This document shows positions 51,401 through 59,038 of a DNA stretch of 64,000 nt, one piece after another. The DNA is from CAZIHO01 sp964538875 (lineage in GTDB: Bacteria > Pseudomonadota > Gammaproteobacteria > Chromatiales > Chromatiaceae). The notes below the pieces were generated by a model. It saw nothing but the letters and a program-made list of their open reading frames with translations. It had not been told where the DNA came from and did no database searches. The stretch spans positions 35,268 to 99,267 of the forward strand of contig CAZIHO010000002.1 of NCBI GenBank assembly GCA_964538875.1, in the 5' to 3' direction. Position 1 is the stretch's first letter, and every line of letters starts with the position of its first letter. Made by a program: the position numbers and the translations under genes.

Positions 51401-51576
51401 TCCTCCACCGCCTTGGCGGAGGCGCCTGGGTAGGCGGCAGTGACCGCGATGGCCGGCGGCGCGATGGCCGGGTACTGGGAAATGGGCAGGCGCAGGATCG
51501 ACAAGGCGCCGGCCAGCATGATGACAATGGCGATGACCCAGGCAAAGATGGGCCGGTCGATGAAGAAACGGGCCAC
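48430..51576 (-). CDS. RND-family multidrug efflux transporter (AcrB/MexB type)
   Basis: This 1,048-residue inner-membrane pump has the normal AcrB length. It starts FFIDRPIFAWVIAIVIMLAG, has the proton-relay region GLLVDDAIVVVENVERVM in the fourth helix area, the large periplasmic porter loops, and ends with FVPLFYATIKRIL. Such pumps expel hydrophobic drugs, dyes and solvents by proton antiport, together with a membrane-fusion protein and TolC. A GTG at 51576 is the start because VARFFIDRP is the family N-terminus; the longer frame overlaps acrA. It starts 4 bases after the membrane-fusion gene. No TolC-type gene is adjacent. Confidence 0.95.
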   Translation of the reverse strand: MARFFIDRPIFAWVIAIVIMLAGALSILRLPISQYPAIAPPAIAVTAAYPGASAKAVEDSVTQVIEQKLTGLDGLLYMGSTSDAYGNASVTLTFSADTNPDIAQVQVQNKVQMAMPLLPQQVQQQGVKVAKSARNFLLVIGLVSEDGHMDGNDLTDFLVSSVQDPISRVPGVGEVVVFGAQYALRVWLDPNKLTSYGLTPMDVKSAIQAQNAQVSAGQLGGTPAVPGQGFSATITAQSRLQTAPEFEAILLRTAKDGGEVRLRDVARVEIGAEDYGRVARFNGRPAAGMAIRLAAGSNALSTAEAVRARMDELQRYFPAGVTYVVPYDTTPFVRISIQKVVLTLVEAIGLVFLVMYLFLQNLRATLIPTIAIPVVLLGTFGVMAAFGFSINTLTMFGLVLAIGLLVDDAIVVVENVERVMTEEGLSPKEATRRSMDQITGALVGIGLVLAAVFVPMAFFGGSTGVIYRQFSITIVSAMGLSVLVAIVFTPSLCATLLKPVAQGHSHGEGGPLSWFFRWFNRGFKRGARAYERGVGGVLRRPLRFLVIYGAIIGVLALLFQRLPTSFLPEEDQGIMFNQVMLPAGATQERTLAVLRKVEQHFLEGEKNAVRALFTVAGFSFAGSGQNMGIGFVNLKHWDQRTTPDLNVKAIAGRAMAAFGQIREAMVFAFVPPAVVELGTSSGFDVQLQDRAGLGHDALMGARGQFLGMAAKEPRLMGVRPNGLEDTPELRLDIDHAKAGALGVKVEDINDTLSMAWGGVYVNDFIDRGRIKKVYLQAQAESRMTPDDLDQWYLRNQSGQLVPINSFTEAKWSFGSPRLERYNGQPSLELLGQAAPGLSSGDAMKAVEEIIAQLPVGIGYEWTASSYEERRSGTQAPALYALSLLVVFLCLAALYESWSVPFAVMLVVPLGVLGALLAASGRGLSNDIYFQVGLLATIGLSAKNAILIVEFAKKEMEAGKDLLIATLDAVRMRLRPILMTSLAFGLGVLPLVRASGAGAGGQNAIGTGVLGGALSATLLGIFFVPLFYATIKRILPGAKTQVLEAAPPP

Positions 51577-51580
51577 CGGA

Positions 51581-52765
51581 TCAGCCTCGCCCGGCGCTGG
51601 CGGGGGCGGACGCCGGAGCGGCCGCTTCCTCCACCGTGACCGGGGCGCCGGGCCGGGCCTTTTGCAAACCCTCGATGATGATCCGGTCACCGGCCTGCAG
51701 GCCCTCAGTTACCACCCACTTGTCCCCCTTGGATTGCACCGTCCTGATGTCCCGGGCCTCCACCTTGCCCTCGTCATTGACCAGCATCACCTGGGACTTT
51801 CCGGCCGGTGTGCGGGAGACGGCGCCATGGGGGACCAGGATCGCGTTCTGGCGGGTGCCCAGCGTCACCCGGCCCCGCACGTACATGCCGGGCAGCAGCT
51901 CCTTGTTGGGATTGGGAAAGCGGGCCCGTAGGGTCACGCTGCCGGTGCCCTGGTCCACGCTCACTTCCGCGAACGCCAACTCCCCGTCCAGGGGATATTC
52001 GCTGTCGTCCTCCAGGATCAACCGCACCGTCAAGCGCTGTTCGCCGGCCCGTTGCAGCCGCCCCGCCTCCAGGTCCCGGCGAATGCGCAAAATCTGGGCG
52101 CTGGACTGGGTGAAGTCCGCGTAGATGGGATCCAGTTGCTGGATGATGGCCAGGGGCGCGAGCTGATTGGCCGTCACCAGGGCGCCGGGGGTGACCAGGG
52201 AGCGGCCGATGCGTCCGGTGACTGGCGCCTTGACCTCCGTGTAGTCCAGATTGATGCGCGCCGTTTGCAGCGCCGCCTTGGCCGCGCCCACCTCGGCGTC
52301 CGCCTGCTTGAGAGCTGCGTCCGTCTCATCGACATCCTGTTGGCTGGCCGCCTTGGAGCGGGCCAGATCCGTATAGCGGCGCGCCTTCAACTGGGCGGCG
52401 TGCAGATTGGCCTCGGCCCGGGCCAGGCCAGCCTTGGCGTTGTCGTGCATCGCTTGATAGGGCGCCGGGTCGATCAGGTAAAGGAGTTGACCGGCCTGGA
52501 CCTCGGAGCCTTCGTCGAAACGCCGTTCCTTGATGATGCCGGTCACCTGGGGCCGCACTTCCGCGATCAGATGGGCGGCGGTGCGGCCCGGCAGTTCGGC
52601 GGTCAAGGGCGTCGGGTCCAGGGTCGCCCGCAGTACCGTCACCACGGCCGGGGGCGGGTTGGCGTTGGCGGGCGGTGTGGTGGGCTTGCCCTGGCCGCAT
52701 CCGGCCAGGGTCAAGGCGGCGGCGAAACTTAGCAACGGCAGGACGGGACGAATCAGGCGTGACAT
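51581..52765 (-). CDS. RND efflux periplasmic adaptor (AcrA/MexA type) lipoprotein
   Basis: This 394-residue membrane-fusion protein has a lipoprotein signal peptide ending LTLAG-Cys (residue 23). The AcrA layout follows: a lipoyl half-motif in RPQVTGIIKERRFDEGSEVQAG, an alpha hairpin of about 70 residues (QAMHDNAKAGLARAEANL to ALKQADAEVGAAKAAL), and the second half-motif KAPVTGRIGRSLVTPGALV. The beta-barrel contains LDPIYADFTQSS. It bridges the pump to an outer-membrane channel. It is first in the two-gene operon and divergent from the TetR gene. Confidence 0.95.
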   Translation of the reverse strand: MSRLIRPVLPLLSFAAALTLAGCGQGKPTTPPANANPPPAVVTVLRATLDPTPLTAELPGRTAAHLIAEVRPQVTGIIKERRFDEGSEVQAGQLLYLIDPAPYQAMHDNAKAGLARAEANLHAAQLKARRYTDLARSKAASQQDVDETDAALKQADAEVGAAKAALQTARINLDYTEVKAPVTGRIGRSLVTPGALVTANQLAPLAIIQQLDPIYADFTQSSAQILRIRRDLEAGRLQRAGEQRLTVRLILEDDSEYPLDGELAFAEVSVDQGTGSVTLRARFPNPNKELLPGMYVRGRVTLGTRQNAILVPHGAVSRTPAGKSQVMLVNDEGKVEARDIRTVQSKGDKWVVTEGLQAGDRIIIEGLQKARPGAPVTVEEAAAPASAPASAGRG

Positions 52766-52828
52766 GGTGGGCCTTCGAGTCGATGAGGAACGGATGGCCG
52801 GGCAGGTAACCCTAGAGGGACCGAGGTC

Positions 52829-52858
52829 ATTCTAGTTTGAACGTTCATTCTATGTTAG
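52829..52858 (-). promoter_or_regulatory. Candidate efflux promoter with TetR-type operator
   Basis: On the minus strand CTAACA (52858-52853) and TAGAAT (52834-52829) are 18 bases apart, a plausible promoter for the efflux operon. In the spacer lies the dyad GTTTGAAC-GTTCATTC (52835-52850), perfect over the central GAACGTTC and matching at 6 of 8 positions per arm. It resembles operators of AcrR-like TetR repressors, so the divergent regulator at 52934 is the likely binder. Confidence 0.55.
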
Positions 52859-52933
52859 CATCGCCTTCCACGCAACCTGGATTCCTCCCAGTCAGCGTAA
52901 AAAGTGATGCAACCAGCGGTGCCCGGATCCTCC

Positions 52934-53575
52934 ATGAACAACGAATCTCGACCCACCGCCGAGGCCAGGCGGGCGCAAATTCTGACGGCCGCCGCCCAGT
53001 GCTTTCGCCGGGACGGCTTTCACGGCGCCAGCATCGCCCAGATTTCCCAACTGGCGGGCATGAGTTCCGGGCACATCTACCACTATTTCGATAACAAGGA
53101 AGCCATCATCGCCGCTATCGTCGGCCGGGATTTGGAGCGCTTGCTGGGGCTCACCGCGGAACTGCGGGCCGCCGCCGATGTGGGCGGCGCCCTAGTGAAC
53201 CGGGTCGCCGAGGGCGTGGCCAACAACCTGGATCCGGAGCAGGCGGGGCTGAAGCTGGAGATCGTCGCCGAAGCGGCCCGCAATCCCCGGGTGGCGGAAA
53301 TCGTCCGCCAGGCGGACGCGACCTGCCGTGCCAGTTTGGTGGAAACCATCCGGGACGTGCGCCAAGCCCTGGGCCATACCGATGACGAGGAGGTGTTGGC
53401 GGGTATGGTGGAAGTGATCGCCGCCCTGTTTGAGGGACTCCTGATCCGCCGGGTGCGCAACCCGTCCTTGGCACCGGAACTGCTGGTGCGGATATTTCAG
53501 GCGACTTTGCGCAATTTGATGGGGCTGACCCTGACCGGCGGCGCCGACCATCCGGGGGTGGACGGGGCCGGGTAG
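52934..53575 (+). CDS. TetR-family transcriptional regulator
   Basis: This 213-residue protein has an N-terminal TetR DNA-binding domain: RRAQILTAAAQCFRRDGFHG then ASIAQISQLAGMSSGHIYHYFDNKEAI. A helical C-terminal ligand-binding domain with KLEIVAEAARNPRVAEIV follows. It is divergent from the efflux operon by 168 bases and probably represses it and itself, being released by a pump substrate. ATG 52934 gives the usual spacing before the helix-turn-helix; an in-frame GTG/ATG at 52904-52907 is also possible. Confidence 0.9.
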   Translation: MNNESRPTAEARRAQILTAAAQCFRRDGFHGASIAQISQLAGMSSGHIYHYFDNKEAIIAAIVGRDLERLLGLTAELRAAADVGGALVNRVAEGVANNLDPEQAGLKLEIVAEAARNPRVAEIVRQADATCRASLVETIRDVRQALGHTDDEEVLAGMVEVIAALFEGLLIRRVRNPSLAPELLVRIFQATLRNLMGLTLTGGADHPGVDGAG

Positions 53576-53592
53576 TTGTTGGCGGGAGCCGC

Positions 53593-54201
53593 TCAGGTCG
53601 CGGCAGCCAATCCGGCCCGGACCCGGTTGACCAGGTTCACCAACATGGCGCCGCAGGCGGCGGGCAGCAACCAAAAGGCCCAGTCTGGCAAAGCGCCGGC
53701 CAGTCCCAGCCACAGCCCTAGGGCGCCAAACAAGAAGGCCCGGTCGCTCTTACCCATAGGACCCTGGTACTGGCGCGGTGCCCCCACCAGGGGTCCCAGG
53801 GCGCCGGCCATCTCCGATAGGGCGGACAGGTAAATCAGGGCGCCCACGCTGGCCCAGCCAAAGGGTGCCACCAACACGAACGGCAAGTACAGGGCCGCGT
53901 CGGAAACCAAATCAGACAACTCGTTCAAATAGGCGCCCAGGGCCGACCGCTGGCCAAATTCCCGGGCCAACAGGCCATCCACCGCGTTGAGCGCCATGCG
54001 CAGCAACATCCAGGGCGGCAGCAGCAGAAACAGCCCAGGGTGTTGGGGACCCAGCAGATAGAGCAGGGCGCCTAATGCCAGGGACAGGCCCATGGCGGCC
54101 AGGGTTACGCCGTTGGCGGTCACGCCCCGCGCCGCCAGCGCCCCGGCCAGGGGTCGCAACAGGGCCTGAAAAGCGGGTTTGAGCTGGTAGATGCTAATCA
54201 T
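53593..54201 (-). CDS. ynbA: CDP-alcohol phosphatidyltransferase, YnbA type
   Basis: This 202-residue membrane protein aligns along its length with E. coli YnbA: ISIYQLKPAFQALLRP, RMALNAVDGLLAREFG, LGAYLNELSDLVSDAALYLPF and GPMGKSDRAFLFG. In the standard CDP-alcohol motif D-x2-D-G-x2-A-R-x8-G-x3-D-x3-D, the first and third aspartates are Asn here. As I recall its sequence, YnbA has the same two changes, so this is a subfamily trait and not damage. Enzymes of the superfamily transfer a phospho-alcohol from a CDP-lipid; the acceptor of this branch is not established. Its gene converges with the TetR gene. Confidence 0.82.
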   Translation of the reverse strand: MISIYQLKPAFQALLRPLAGALAARGVTANGVTLAAMGLSLALGALLYLLGPQHPGLFLLLPPWMLLRMALNAVDGLLAREFGQRSALGAYLNELSDLVSDAALYLPFVLVAPFGWASVGALIYLSALSEMAGALGPLVGAPRQYQGPMGKSDRAFLFGALGLWLGLAGALPDWAFWLLPAACGAMLVNLVNRVRAGLAAAT

Positions 54202-54353
54202 GGGCGATATTCCTGGCCGGGTGGCGTCAGTCTAGCAGGAGCGCCAACCCAGGCCGTCATGCCGGCCGGGATTGCCGGAATCCAGGCGCCCAGTCACCGG
54301 GCAGGCAACGCTGGCCGGCGGCATGGCAAGGGGCCTTGTTCCCGCCGCCGCGC

Positions 54354-55415
54354 CTAGTCCCGGCTCGTGCGCCGCAAATGCGCCGCTTCCGCCAATTCCC
54401 GCAGCAGGGGAACGGTGTCGTCCCAACTGATGCAGGCGTCGGTGATGCTTTGCCCGTAGGTGAGTTCAGCGTCCGGGCGCCAGTCTTGGCGGCCGCCCAC
54501 CAGGTTACTTTCGATCATGGCGCCCATGATGCGGCGGTCACCCCGGGCGATCTGTCCTGCCACGTCCCGGCCCACGTCGATCTGCTTCTGGGGGCGCTTG
54601 CGGCTGTTGGCGTGGCTGAAGTCGATCATGAGGCGGGGGCGCAGGTCGGTTTGCTCCATTTCCTCTGCGGCAATATTGATGCTTTCCGTGTCGTAGTTGG
54701 GGCGGTTGCCACCGCGCAGAATGACATGGGTGTCCTCGTTGCCGCCGGTGGCGAAAATGGCCGAGCGGCCCTCCTTGGTCACCGACAAGAAATGGTGGGG
54801 ATGGGCGGCGGCGTGCATGGCGTCCAGGGCGATGCGCAGGCTGCCGCTGGTGGCGTTCTTGAAGCCCACGGGACAGGACAGGCCGGAGGCCAATTCCCGG
54901 TGACCCTGGCTTTCCGTGGTGCGGGCGCCGATGGCTCCCCAACTCACCAGGTCGGCGACATATTGGGGACTGATGAGGTCCAGAAACTCGGTGCCGGCCG
55001 GCACGCCCAGGGCGTTGAGGTCCACCAGCAGGCTCCGGGCCAGCTTGAGGCCCTCGTTGATTTCGTAGCGGCCGTCTAGGGTCGGGTCATTGATCAGCCC
55101 CTTCCAGCCCACGGTGGTGCGGGGCTTCTCGAAATAGACCCGCATCACCAGTTGCAGGCGATCCCCCAGTTCGTCCATCAGGGGGCGCAGGCGGGCGGCG
55201 TAGTCCCGGGCGGCGTTGGGGTCATGCACGGAGCAGGGTCCCACCACCACTAGCAGGCGGTCATCCCGGTCGTGGATGATGTCGCAGATGGCGCGGCGGG
55301 TTTGGTGGACGGTTTCCGAAATGGGATCCGTAATTGGGAACAGGCGAATGAGGTCCTCGGGGGCGATGAGTTCCTTCATGGCGCGGATGCGCAGGTCGTC
55401 GGTTTGGTATCGCAT
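54354..55415 (-). CDS. aroG: 3-deoxy-7-phosphoheptulonate (DAHP) synthase, class I alpha
   Basis: This enzyme joins phosphoenolpyruvate and erythrose-4-phosphate, the first step of the shikimate pathway. The 353-residue product has VVVGPCSVHDPNAARDYA, the metal and substrate region MRVYFEKPRTTVGWKGL, the GARTTESQGHRELASGL loop and VMIDFSHANS-type RLMIDFSHANSRK. Family I-alpha enzymes are feedback-inhibited by an aromatic amino acid, but which one (aroF, aroG or aroH type) is not settled by eye. It stands alone, divergent from the porin gene. Confidence 0.94.
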   Translation of the reverse strand: MRYQTDDLRIRAMKELIAPEDLIRLFPITDPISETVHQTRRAICDIIHDRDDRLLVVVGPCSVHDPNAARDYAARLRPLMDELGDRLQLVMRVYFEKPRTTVGWKGLINDPTLDGRYEINEGLKLARSLLVDLNALGVPAGTEFLDLISPQYVADLVSWGAIGARTTESQGHRELASGLSCPVGFKNATSGSLRIALDAMHAAAHPHHFLSVTKEGRSAIFATGGNEDTHVILRGGNRPNYDTESINIAAEEMEQTDLRPRLMIDFSHANSRKRPQKQIDVGRDVAGQIARGDRRIMGAMIESNLVGGRQDWRPDAELTYGQSITDACISWDDTVPLLRELAEAAHLRRTSRD

Positions 55416-55639
55416 GGCGGTTTGTGGTGAAAAAGTGACTCTGTGGTGAATGGGGCAACGATTTTAGCGCTTTGCCCAACATCTGTTGGTAAAGACCCTG
55501 AAAATTAGCGTAAAATGGCCCGGTTCGCCGGTCCAGCGGACGCCTGTTGCCGGTGCGGGTCTTGGCGGGCAGCGTCGACAGGATTTCGGTCACGCCCGCC
55601 AACGCCATTCCAAAACATATTTAGACGAGGGGCTCAACC

Positions 55640-56929
55640 ATGGGGAAGATGTCAATCTTGGCCGCCGCAGTCCTGGCGGCCAGCGGCACCAGCGCTATCG
55701 CAGGTACTGGATTTGAGTGGGGCGGCGACGTGCGGTTCCGCATCGAGTCCATCGGCGATGTTTCCACTCACACCAACGGCACCATCGACCAGTTATTCAA
55801 CCGCGACCGCATCCGGCTGTGGGCCAGTTACGCGCCCGACGAGAACATCATCTTCAAGGCTCGCCTCACCAACGAATTCCGCTTTTACGACGAGGGCCGC
55901 CAGGTCACGGACGCCTGGGATCCCTTCAACGAGCTGGTTCCGGACAATCTGTACCTGGACCTGAACAAGCTGGGCGGCGGTATGCTCAACTTGCGGGTCG
56001 GCCGCCAAGATATGTTTTACGGCAACGGTCGGGTGATCGCCGACGGCACGCCCCTAGATGGTTCCCGGACCTTTTTCTTCAACGCCATCAAGGCGAATGT
56101 GATCTTCAATGCGGCCAACAAACTGGACCTGTTGGGTATTTATAACACCTACCGGGATCCCTTGACCCTCAATCAGCAGGAAAAGGTCTATCTGCTGGAA
56201 CAGGGCCAGGACGAGAGCGCCCTGGGTCTCTACGGGTCCAACAGCCAGTTCGAGCAGTTCCCCTTCGAGTATTACTGGGTGTTCAAGCATGAGGACAATT
56301 CCCTCATGACGGACCGAAAAACCAAGCAGGACGCGGATTTCCACACCTTCGGCGCCCGGGTCATGCCTAAGTTTGGCAGTGGCGTGTCGGGTAACCTGGA
56401 AGTGGCCATCCAGAGCGGTGACCACGGCGACGCCAACGTGGGCGGCTCCATGTTGGACGCATCCCTGACCTTCGCCCCGAACTGGGGGGGTAGCCTCAAG
56501 CCGAGCTTCACCGCCGGCTATTACTACCTGTCCGGCGGCGATTTGGCGGGCCAGGGCAATGACGAAAGCTGGCATCCCATCTTCTCCCGTTGGCCCCAGA
56601 TCAGTGAGTTATATCTCTATTCCTGGGTGGGCAGCCAATATGGGGTCGGCGGCTGGACCAACCTGAGCGCGCCGTTCGTGGGCTTGGATTTGGTGCCTTT
56701 CGACCAGTCTACCTTTAAGCTGCGCTATTACGACCTGTCTGCGGACTTGGCGGACGGCCCCGGTGGTGGCGACAAGCGGGGCGATCTCATTACGGCGCAA
56801 CTCACCTATAACTACACCAAGAACTTAAAAGGTCATTTGATCGCTGAGTTCCTGGATACGGGTGATTACTATACGCCGGGCACCGATGACGCCAACTATG
56901 TGCGCTTTCAGGTGGAATACAGCTTCTAG
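55640..56929 (+). CDS. Outer-membrane porin, alginate-export (AlgE-like) family
   Basis: This 429-residue protein has a signal peptide (cleaved after AIA, about residue 21) and the start of a beta-barrel: FEWGGDVRFRIESIGDV, LFNRDRIRLWASYAPDENI and LRVGRQDMFYGNGRVIADGTPLDGSRT. The last two resemble the alginate-export/carbohydrate porin family. The C-terminus ends in FQVEYSF, with the terminal Phe of outer-membrane barrels. GAGGGG lies 8-13 bases before the ATG. It sits just upstream of the ABC importer, separated by a terminator, and may let its substrate cross the outer membrane. The substrate is unknown. Confidence 0.83.
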   Translation: MGKMSILAAAVLAASGTSAIAGTGFEWGGDVRFRIESIGDVSTHTNGTIDQLFNRDRIRLWASYAPDENIIFKARLTNEFRFYDEGRQVTDAWDPFNELVPDNLYLDLNKLGGGMLNLRVGRQDMFYGNGRVIADGTPLDGSRTFFFNAIKANVIFNAANKLDLLGIYNTYRDPLTLNQQEKVYLLEQGQDESALGLYGSNSQFEQFPFEYYWVFKHEDNSLMTDRKTKQDADFHTFGARVMPKFGSGVSGNLEVAIQSGDHGDANVGGSMLDASLTFAPNWGGSLKPSFTAGYYYLSGGDLAGQGNDESWHPIFSRWPQISELYLYSWVGSQYGVGGWTNLSAPFVGLDLVPFDQSTFKLRYYDLSADLADGPGGGDKRGDLITAQLTYNYTKNLKGHLIAEFLDTGDYYTPGTDDANYVRFQVEYSF

Positions 56930-56949
56930 CTAGCGGTCTGGCGGATTGG

Positions 56950-56987
56950 GGGGCGGGCTGGTCACTGTCCAGCCCGCCCCGGGTTTT
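56950..56987 (+). terminator. Rho-independent terminator after the porin gene
   Basis: GGGGCGGGCTGG (56950-56961) pairs perfectly with CCAGCCCGCCCC (56969-56980) round a 7-base loop, followed by GGGTTTT. The 12-bp stem is strong; the U-tract is short. It lies 20 bases after the porin stop and separates it from the liv-type genes. Confidence 0.88.
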
Positions 56988-57007
56988 CTGGTAGGGGAGG
57001 GGGATAC

Positions 57008-58147
57008 ATGAGCAAGCGCGGAATTTGGTCAAGCCTGGCTGCGGCCCTGGTGCTGTGCGGCGGGTCCGCCTTGGCCGGCGACACCATCAAGATCGGCAGC
57101 TTTCTGGCGGTGACGGGTCCCGCCTCGTTCCTGGGGGATCCGGAACTCAAGACGCTCCAACTGTACGTGGAGGACCTGAATAAGCAGGGTGGCCTGCTCG
57201 GCAAGAAGCTGGAACTGGTGCACTATGACACCGGCGGCAACGCCAAGGAGGCGGTGAATTTTGTCAAGCGCCTCATCAAGAAGGACGTGGTGGATGTCAT
57301 TCTGGGCGGTTCCTCCTCCGGGGAATCCCTGGCGGTGATGCCGGTGGTCGAGGAAGAGCAGGTTCCCTATATCTCCATGGCTGGGGCGGTCAAGATCATC
57401 GACCCGGTGCAGAAGTGGACCTTCAAGGTTCCCCATACCGACCGTATGGCGGCGGCCAAGATTTTCGGCGACATGAAAAAGCGCGGCATCTCCAAGGTCG
57501 CCCTCATCACCGGCGACGGCGGCTTTGACAAGTCGGGCCGGGAGCAATGTCTGGCCCTGGCGCCGGAATATGGCATCCAAATCCTGGCGGACGAGTCCTA
57601 CGGCAACAAGGACACCGACATGACCGCCCAGTTGACCAAGATTCGGGATAGTGAGGCCCAGGCGATCCTGAACTTTGGCTTCGGCACCGGCCCCGCCATC
57701 GTCACCAAGAACGTGCGCCAGCTCGGCATCAAGCTGCCTCTGTATCAGTCCCATGGGGTGGCGTCCAAGAAGTACATCGAACTGGCGGGCGAGGCGGCGG
57801 AAGGGGTGCGTCTGCCGGCGGCGGGCATGCTGGTGCCGGATAAGCTGCCAGACTCCGATCCCCAGAAGGCGGTGGTGCTGGGCTACACCAAGAAGTACGA
57901 AGCCCTATATGGGGATGTATCCACCTTTGGCGGCCACGGCTATGACGCCCTGCTGATCGCGGTGCAAGCCATACAGCGGGCCGGCTCTACGGATAAGGCC
58001 AAGGTGCGGGATGAGATTGAAAAGACCAAGGGGTTTGTGGGCACCGCCGGCGTCTTCAACATGAGCCCCACCGACCACATGGGGTTAGGTCTGGACGCCT
58101 TTAAGATGCTGGAGATCCGCAACGGCGATTGGACCATCGTCGAGTAG
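57008..58147 (+). CDS. ABC transporter substrate-binding protein (LivK/branched-chain or aromatic-acid type)
   Basis: This 379-residue periplasmic protein has a signal peptide (cleaved after ALA, about residue 23), then DTIKIGSFLAVTGPASFLGDP and the type I fold typical of LivJ/LivK-like binding proteins. Examples are GGLLGKKLELVHYDTGGNAKEA and GGSSSGESLAVMPVVEEEQVPYISM. This family also binds aromatic acids and amides. Together with the four following genes it forms a complete importer. The downstream paaI and paaK suggest an aromatic acid such as phenylacetate as ligand, which is inference. Confidence 0.93.
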   Translation: MSKRGIWSSLAAALVLCGGSALAGDTIKIGSFLAVTGPASFLGDPELKTLQLYVEDLNKQGGLLGKKLELVHYDTGGNAKEAVNFVKRLIKKDVVDVILGGSSSGESLAVMPVVEEEQVPYISMAGAVKIIDPVQKWTFKVPHTDRMAAAKIFGDMKKRGISKVALITGDGGFDKSGREQCLALAPEYGIQILADESYGNKDTDMTAQLTKIRDSEAQAILNFGFGTGPAIVTKNVRQLGIKLPLYQSHGVASKKYIELAGEAAEGVRLPAAGMLVPDKLPDSDPQKAVVLGYTKKYEALYGDVSTFGGHGYDALLIAVQAIQRAGSTDKAKVRDEIEKTKGFVGTAGVFNMSPTDHMGLGLDAFKMLEIRNGDWTIVE

Positions 58148-58155
58148 GCTGGTCC

Positions 58156-59034
58156 GTGGCGGATCAGCTGCTCCAGTTCGTTTTTACCGGGGTCACCGTG
58201 GGCGCCATTTACGCCCTGGTGGCCTTGGGCTTTGCCATCATCTATAACGCCTCTGACGTGGTGAACCTGGCCCAGGGGGAGTTCGTCATGCTGGGGGCCA
58301 TGAGCGCGGTGGCCCTGAGCGTCGCCGACGGGCTGCCCTTGCCGGCGGCGATCCTGGGCGCGGTGTTGATCACGGTGGTGGTCGGCCTGTTGTTGCAGCG
58401 CTTCGCCATCGCGCCGGCCAAAGGCGCCAACGTGGTCGGCACCATCATCATCACCATCGGCGCGTCCATTTTCCTGCGCGGGCTGGCGCTGCTGTTGTGG
58501 GGCAAGCAGATTTTCGGGCTGGCCCATTTTTCCGGCGAGACGCCGATCCAGATCGGCCAGGCGACCCTATTGCCCCAGAATCTCTGGGTGATGGGGGGCG
58601 CCGGGGTGCTGGTACTGGCGGTCCATTACTTCTTTCAGCGCACCCTGACCGGTAAGGCGATCCTGGCCTGTTCCTATAACCGGGCCGCCGCCCAGTTGGT
58701 GGGCATCAACGTGGGGCGCATGATGCTGGTGGCCTACGGACTGTCCGCTCTGCTGGGCGCCATGGCCGGGGTGCTGGTGGCGCCCATCACCTACACCTCC
58801 TATGACGCCGGCGTGATGTTGGGCCTGAAGGGATTTTCCGCTGCCGTGCTGGGCGGCATGGGCAATCCCATGGGCGCGGTGGCGGGTGGCCTGCTGCTGG
58901 GCCTGATCGAATCCCTGGCGGCGGGTCTGGTGTCCTCGGGTTATAAGGACGCCATCGCTTTCGTCATCCTGCTGCTGGTGCTGTTCCTGCGCCCGGCGGG
59001 TTTATTCGGCAAGGCGTCCGCCGAACGGGTCTAA
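58156..59034 (+). CDS. livH: ABC transporter permease, LivH type
   Basis: This 292-residue inner-membrane permease has about eight helices, beginning QLLQFVFTGVTVGAIYALVALGF and IIYNASDVVNLAQGEFVMLG, typical of LivH. The cytoplasmic coupling loop contains RAAAQLVGINVGRMM. GTG 58156 is chosen because it avoids the overlap of a TTG at 58129 with the binding-protein gene. It lies 8 bases after that gene and 4 before livM. Confidence 0.93.
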   Translation: MADQLLQFVFTGVTVGAIYALVALGFAIIYNASDVVNLAQGEFVMLGAMSAVALSVADGLPLPAAILGAVLITVVVGLLLQRFAIAPAKGANVVGTIIITIGASIFLRGLALLLWGKQIFGLAHFSGETPIQIGQATLLPQNLWVMGGAGVLVLAVHYFFQRTLTGKAILACSYNRAAAQLVGINVGRMMLVAYGLSALLGAMAGVLVAPITYTSYDAGVMLGLKGFSAAVLGGMGNPMGAVAGGLLLGLIESLAAGLVSSGYKDAIAFVILLLVLFLRPAGLFGKASAERV

Positions 59035-59038
59035 CTTG

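Noticed and set aside
50497..51639. 380-codon plus-strand ORF opposite the RND pump gene
   Set aside because: Low-complexity His/Gly/Arg translation and full overlap with a conserved pump gene.
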